A model generated the notes under the pieces. The model worked only from the letters and a program-made list of their open reading frames with translations. It had not been told where the DNA came from and did not search any database. Shown here one piece after another: positions 56,515 through 58,900 of a stretch of DNA of 58,900 bases (position 1 is its first letter; each line of letters begins with the position of its first letter). Source of the stretch: CAZAPG01 sp964486935 (GTDB lineage Bacteria; Chloroflexota; Anaerolineae; 4572-78; J111); contig CAZAPG010000050.1 in assembly GCA_964486935.1 (NCBI GenBank), positions 1 through 58,900 on the forward strand, written 5' to 3'. The translations under genes were made by a program, and so were the position numbers.

Positions 56515-57535
56515 CTATCGCTTTTGCTTCTTTGCGGGTGGTGAAAACTTCGGCCAGGGTGGTTAGCCCGCCGCCAAGGTTTCTGGCGGCGTCAACCCGG
56601 CCGGTAGTTTCCTGGTATACTTTGTAAAGTTCTCTGGCTTCGGGGCTATCCGGGTTGAGATGCGCGGCGGCAGCGTAAGCCAGATAGGCGGTGCCGCCGG
56701 CCGAGGCTTCGGCTTTGCGGTTGATGGCATCCATAGTTTCCTGAGAATATTGGGCCTCGATGTTGAAGCGCATCACCTCTACGCCAAAATCATCGGCCAG
56801 TTCTTTAACAATAGACAGCAATCTAAATTGTTCGGCAATATCTTTAAGGCCGCGCTCTAAATCTTCCAGGGTAGGGTATTGCAGCGCATCGTGGATTAGC
56901 TCTTGTTCAAGCGGTTTTTCTACAAACGCTCTCACTCTGGGCCAGGTCATGCGGGTTGAGGCCAGGGTGAGGGTGCGGCGGGCGGTCAGCGAGATGGTGG
57001 CGTCTAAAAACAGGCCATCTTGCGCTTTAATTCTAATGGTTGACAGGTCAATGCCCCTGGGTTGAACATAGCGCACCACGTACAATTCGGCAATAATCCA
57101 GGGAATGCCAATAATCAATGCCGGCAAAATAAAGGCGATGAGCAGGCCGTGGCGGGGGGTTGGCGCTCTATCTTCTATAATAGTGGGGGTGTGGGCGCAA
57201 AACCCGTTGCCATCAAGTTCGTACTGATAGGGGCAGCAGTTGCCATCTTTGTCGGTAACGTGTTGTGGGGGACACATACTCATAGATTTTAGAAAGTAGG
57301 GCGTTGGCGTTGGCGGCGCCGGGGTAGGGGTGATGGTGGGGGTTGGCGTAGGTTCTGGAGTAGCGGTTGGTTCTGGCGGCTGCTGGGCGTTCTCCTGACC
57401 GGGGGCGGGGGCAGGCGCGGTACTATCGGGCGGAATTTCTGTAATAGGCGTTGGCTGAAGGGGCACAACCTCAACCAGATTACAACTCAGGGTGAGCAGC
57501 ACCAGTAATGCTCCAAAAACAAAAGGTTTTTTCAC
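56489..57535 (-). CDS. Lipoprotein-type SPFH/Band 7-like protein
   Basis: 348 aa with unusual layout. Signal peptide with lipobox-like LLTLSC (about 15-18), Pro/Thr-rich stretch (about 25-80), a short Cys-rich module (MCPPQHVTDKDGNCCPYQYE then GNGFC, five Cys), one membrane helix (about 128-150, LLIAFILPALIIGIPWIIAE), then an SPFH-like domain (about 155-330; VQPRGIDLSTIRIKAQDGLF, FVEKPLEQELIHDALQY) ending in a helical tail and an acidic end (DSDDTDD). If the lipobox works, residues 18-127 are outside and the SPFH part inside. Middle gene of the operon. Confidence 0.72.
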   Translation of the reverse strand: MKKPFVFGALLVLLTLSCNLVEVVPLQPTPITEIPPDSTAPAPAPGQENAQQPPEPTATPEPTPTPTITPTPAPPTPTPYFLKSMSMCPPQHVTDKDGNCCPYQYELDGNGFCAHTPTIIEDRAPTPRHGLLIAFILPALIIGIPWIIAELYVVRYVQPRGIDLSTIRIKAQDGLFLDATISLTARRTLTLASTRMTWPRVRAFVEKPLEQELIHDALQYPTLEDLERGLKDIAEQFRLLSIVKELADDFGVEVMRFNIEAQYSQETMDAINRKAEASAGGTAYLAYAAAAHLNPDSPEARELYKVYQETTGRVDAARNLGGGLTTLAEVFTTRKEAKAIVDSDDTDD

Positions 57536-57545
57536 AGCGACTTCC

Positions 57546-58055
57546 TCACCTGAGCGCGCGTCGAGTTCTGGCCAGTTCGGCTTTGAGCGCCCGTACTTCG
57601 TCGCTTTCGGCAGTCAGGGCGCGATAGGCCAATAGAAATAGTAGCATGGTGCCAAAGGTTATCAGAATGCCGGTGGCAAAATCTCTGCTGGTTACCCACT
57701 GGGCAATATTAACCGAACTTATTCCAACAGTTTCGGTGACGGCTTGCGGCAGAAAACTGGCAAAGATGGGCGCAAAGGTGCGGTACATGGCGGCCAAAAA
57801 CGCCAGTAGCGGCAGCAGCACGGCAATGGGTTTTATCATAAGTTTGATAGCGTCGGCAATGCGGTCGAGCACAGAAAATATAACAATGGCAAATTGCAGA
57901 AAGGCAATACCGCTGGCCAGCATCACCTGCACCTGCGGGCTTTGCAGAGAGACCCCTGCCACTTGAATTTCATTGCCGGTTGCACTCGTATATAAACCGG
58001 GACCATAAAACATGCCCAAAAACACAACGAGTAGCAAAACAAACAAGCTTACCAT
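57546..58055 (-). CDS. Four-helix membrane protein with C-terminal coiled coil
   Basis: 169 aa. N-terminal helix (VSLFVLLLVVFLGMFYGPG), helices near 45-62, 75-90 and 130-147, then a short charged coiled coil (ESDEVRALKAELARTRRALR). Not recognised. First gene of the operon, 10 bp before the SPFH gene; the coiled coil may contact the cytosolic SPFH domain. Confidence 0.65.
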   Translation of the reverse strand: MVSLFVLLLVVFLGMFYGPGLYTSATGNEIQVAGVSLQSPQVQVMLASGIAFLQFAIVIFSVLDRIADAIKLMIKPIAVLLPLLAFLAAMYRTFAPIFASFLPQAVTETVGISSVNIAQWVTSRDFATGILITFGTMLLFLLAYRALTAESDEVRALKAELARTRRALR

Positions 58056-58201
58056 AAAAATTATCGTTTCTGTTGCAATCTACTTACAGTTGATAACAGA
58101 TAATCCCTTGCTGTAAACTTAAACACTACAGGCTTAACCTTAAAGTTGATAAAATAAACTGCGCCCCAACCGCAATTTTTAGACATGCCTGGTACTACAT
58201 A

Positions 58202-58229
58202 CTTTTACATAAAAAAGAATTTATGTCAA
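58202..58229 (-). promoter_or_regulatory. Candidate promoter of the SPFH operon
   Basis: On the minus strand TTGACA (58224-58229, perfect), 16-bp spacer, TAAAAG (58202-58207, 4/6), about 150 nt before the first start codon. The 219-bp spacer (58056-58274) is AT-rich and holds no gene. Confidence 0.45.
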
Positions 58230-58274
58230 GTTTTTGGCGGGCCGGCAACCCGATAAGGCTAGTGTAACAGATGT

Positions 58275-58900
58275 TTATTTGGGTACGGCGATTACAATCA
58301 GCCGATGGGTATTGGTCCAGTTGGGCCAGCAGGTAATCAGCGTTAATTGCTCGCGGGCGGTTGGCTCCGAAACGGACCGGAGATACCGGTCGGCTTCTTC
58401 AGAAATGGCAAAGGTTCTTACTATAGTTTTTTCGATTACCTGATAAACAACCGGCTCCGGTTTGTCTGTCCACAAAGTTATTTCATCGCCAACCTGCAGC
58501 TCATCGAGCCGGGCAAAAACCTGCCCGCCGGTGCTGCCGTTATGCCCGGAAATGACAACGTTGCTTTCTTCCCCTGGCCGGGCCGAGTTGCGGTGCCAGC
58601 CGGCCTCTTCGTCGGGCATTTCCCACTCGCTGGCCAGTTGGCCCCATTGGTCAACCACACGCCAGCCCATTTCCGCTATAGGGGCGTCTAAATTAATAGT
58701 TGGGGCCACAATCCGGCGCGGCGGGCTGGCGGCAATGGTTTCCGGCGGAATGTTGTTAGTAACAATCTGCGAGACCGCCACCGGCGTGGGAGGATTCACC
58801 GGCACAATCTGAATCAGGTCGCCGCAAGCAGATAAGGCAATCAGTAACAGGCCCAAACTCATTACCAGCCCGGCCGGTCGAAAAAATTTTTGAACGCGAC
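58275..58900 (-). CDS. Class D/E-like sortase with lipobox-type signal (5' end cut by the window)
   Basis: At least 195 aa from the internal ATG at 58862. The frame stays open to the window edge, and the upstream codons read KFFRPAGLV, so together with SLGLLLIALSACGD they form an ideal lipoprotein signal (basic region, hydrophobic core, LSAC lipobox). The true start is therefore probably beyond 58,900. The sortase domain has catalytic His in VVISGHNGSTGG, Cys in LTLITCWPNWTNTHR and the Arg that follows. Related to the 53.5-kb sortase, without its long Pro linker. A lipid-anchored sortase is unusual. Confidence 0.85.
   Translation of the reverse strand, partial: RVQKFFRPAGLVMSLGLLLIALSACGDLIQIVPVNPPTPVAVSQIVTNNIPPETIAASPPRRIVAPTINLDAPIAEMGWRVVDQWGQLASEWEMPDEEAGWHRNSARPGEESNVVISGHNGSTGGQVFARLDELQVGDEITLWTDKPEPVVYQVIEKTIVRTFAISEEADRYLRSVSEPTAREQLTLITCWPNWTNTHRLIVIAVPK

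Noticed and set aside
1..58900. tRNA, rRNA or prophage signals
   Set aside because: No tRNA-like T-loop/CCA structures, rRNA-like stretches, integrase or phage structural genes were seen by eye; a covariance scan would be decisive.

Overview
The window is one contiguous piece of a bacterial chromosome, most likely from a Chloroflexota (Anaerolineae-like) organism. That placement is an inference from gene content: a complete mraZ-to-ftsZ division and cell-wall cluster, the actinobacterial/chloroflexal trio of SCO1664-type kinase-like protein, DUF3090 protein and MSMEG_4193-type phosphatase, two class D/E-like sortases, DUF2085 and DUF6391 membrane proteins, and an AttEFGH-type exporter. I saw no rRNA, tRNA, CRISPR array or prophage.

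Layout. (1) 1-9,740 is accessory. It holds a REP-associated Y1 (HUH) transposase, a 120-bp tandem array built from palindromes, an HsdR restriction subunit without HsdM or HsdS in view, a YgjP-type metallopeptidase, and an ABC exporter operon (ATPase, FtsX-type permease, AttH lipocalin-like protein) on the minus strand. (2) 9,741-12,644 (minus): a DUF2085 membrane protein with a near-consensus promoter, then gmd and an rmd-like gene, which together would make GDP-6-deoxy-D-hexose from GDP-mannose. (3) 12,822-32,448 (plus): the dcw cluster, in the order mraZ, rsmH, ftsL-like, ftsI, murF, mraY, a small unknown gene, murD, ftsW, murG, two tandem CvpA-like genes, murC, a small unknown gene, murB, ddl, ftsQ, ftsA, ftsZ. 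It starts at a promoter threaded with 10-bp-spaced MraZ boxes and ends at a strong intrinsic terminator. murE is not in the cluster. (4) 32,604-36,377 (plus): three polytopic membrane proteins resembling HyfB/HyfE/NuoN-type antiporter-like subunits, from a nearly leaderless promoter. (5) 36,383-47,167, mostly minus: the SCO1664/DUF3090/phosphatase operon, an AI-2E family permease, SixA, a WecA/TagO-like transferase lacking one catalytic Asp (plus strand), an amidohydrolase, an epimerase, an iron alcohol dehydrogenase, a C39-like protease with TPRs, and an AMMECR1 protein. (6) 47,327-56,127 (plus): a DnaB-like ATPase without the DnaB N-terminal domain, a kinase-M23-aminotransferase fusion, a TlpA / degenerate Lgt / sortase operon with a structured leader, a DUF6391 protein and holA. 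(7) 56,182-58,900 (minus): a small operon with a lipoprotein-type SPFH protein between two membrane proteins, then a lipoprotein-type sortase cut by the right edge.

How it fits together: the dcw cluster supplies UDP-MurNAc-pentapeptide synthesis (MurB, C, D, F, Ddl), lipid I/II formation (MraY, MurG), polymerisation and crosslinking (FtsW, FtsI) and the Z-ring (FtsA, FtsZ, FtsQ, FtsL-like). The sortases, TlpA and AttH exporter act at the cell envelope.

Two repeat systems stand out. One is a covarying double-hairpin (REP-like) family confined to the first 6.2 kb around the transposase. The other is a family of degenerate, heptanucleotide-phased inverted repeats sitting in the spacers of the dcw cluster and between gmd and rmd; some overlap stop codons. 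The other candidates for something undescribed are the CvpA-like pair, the antiporter-like trio and the SPFH lipoprotein operon.
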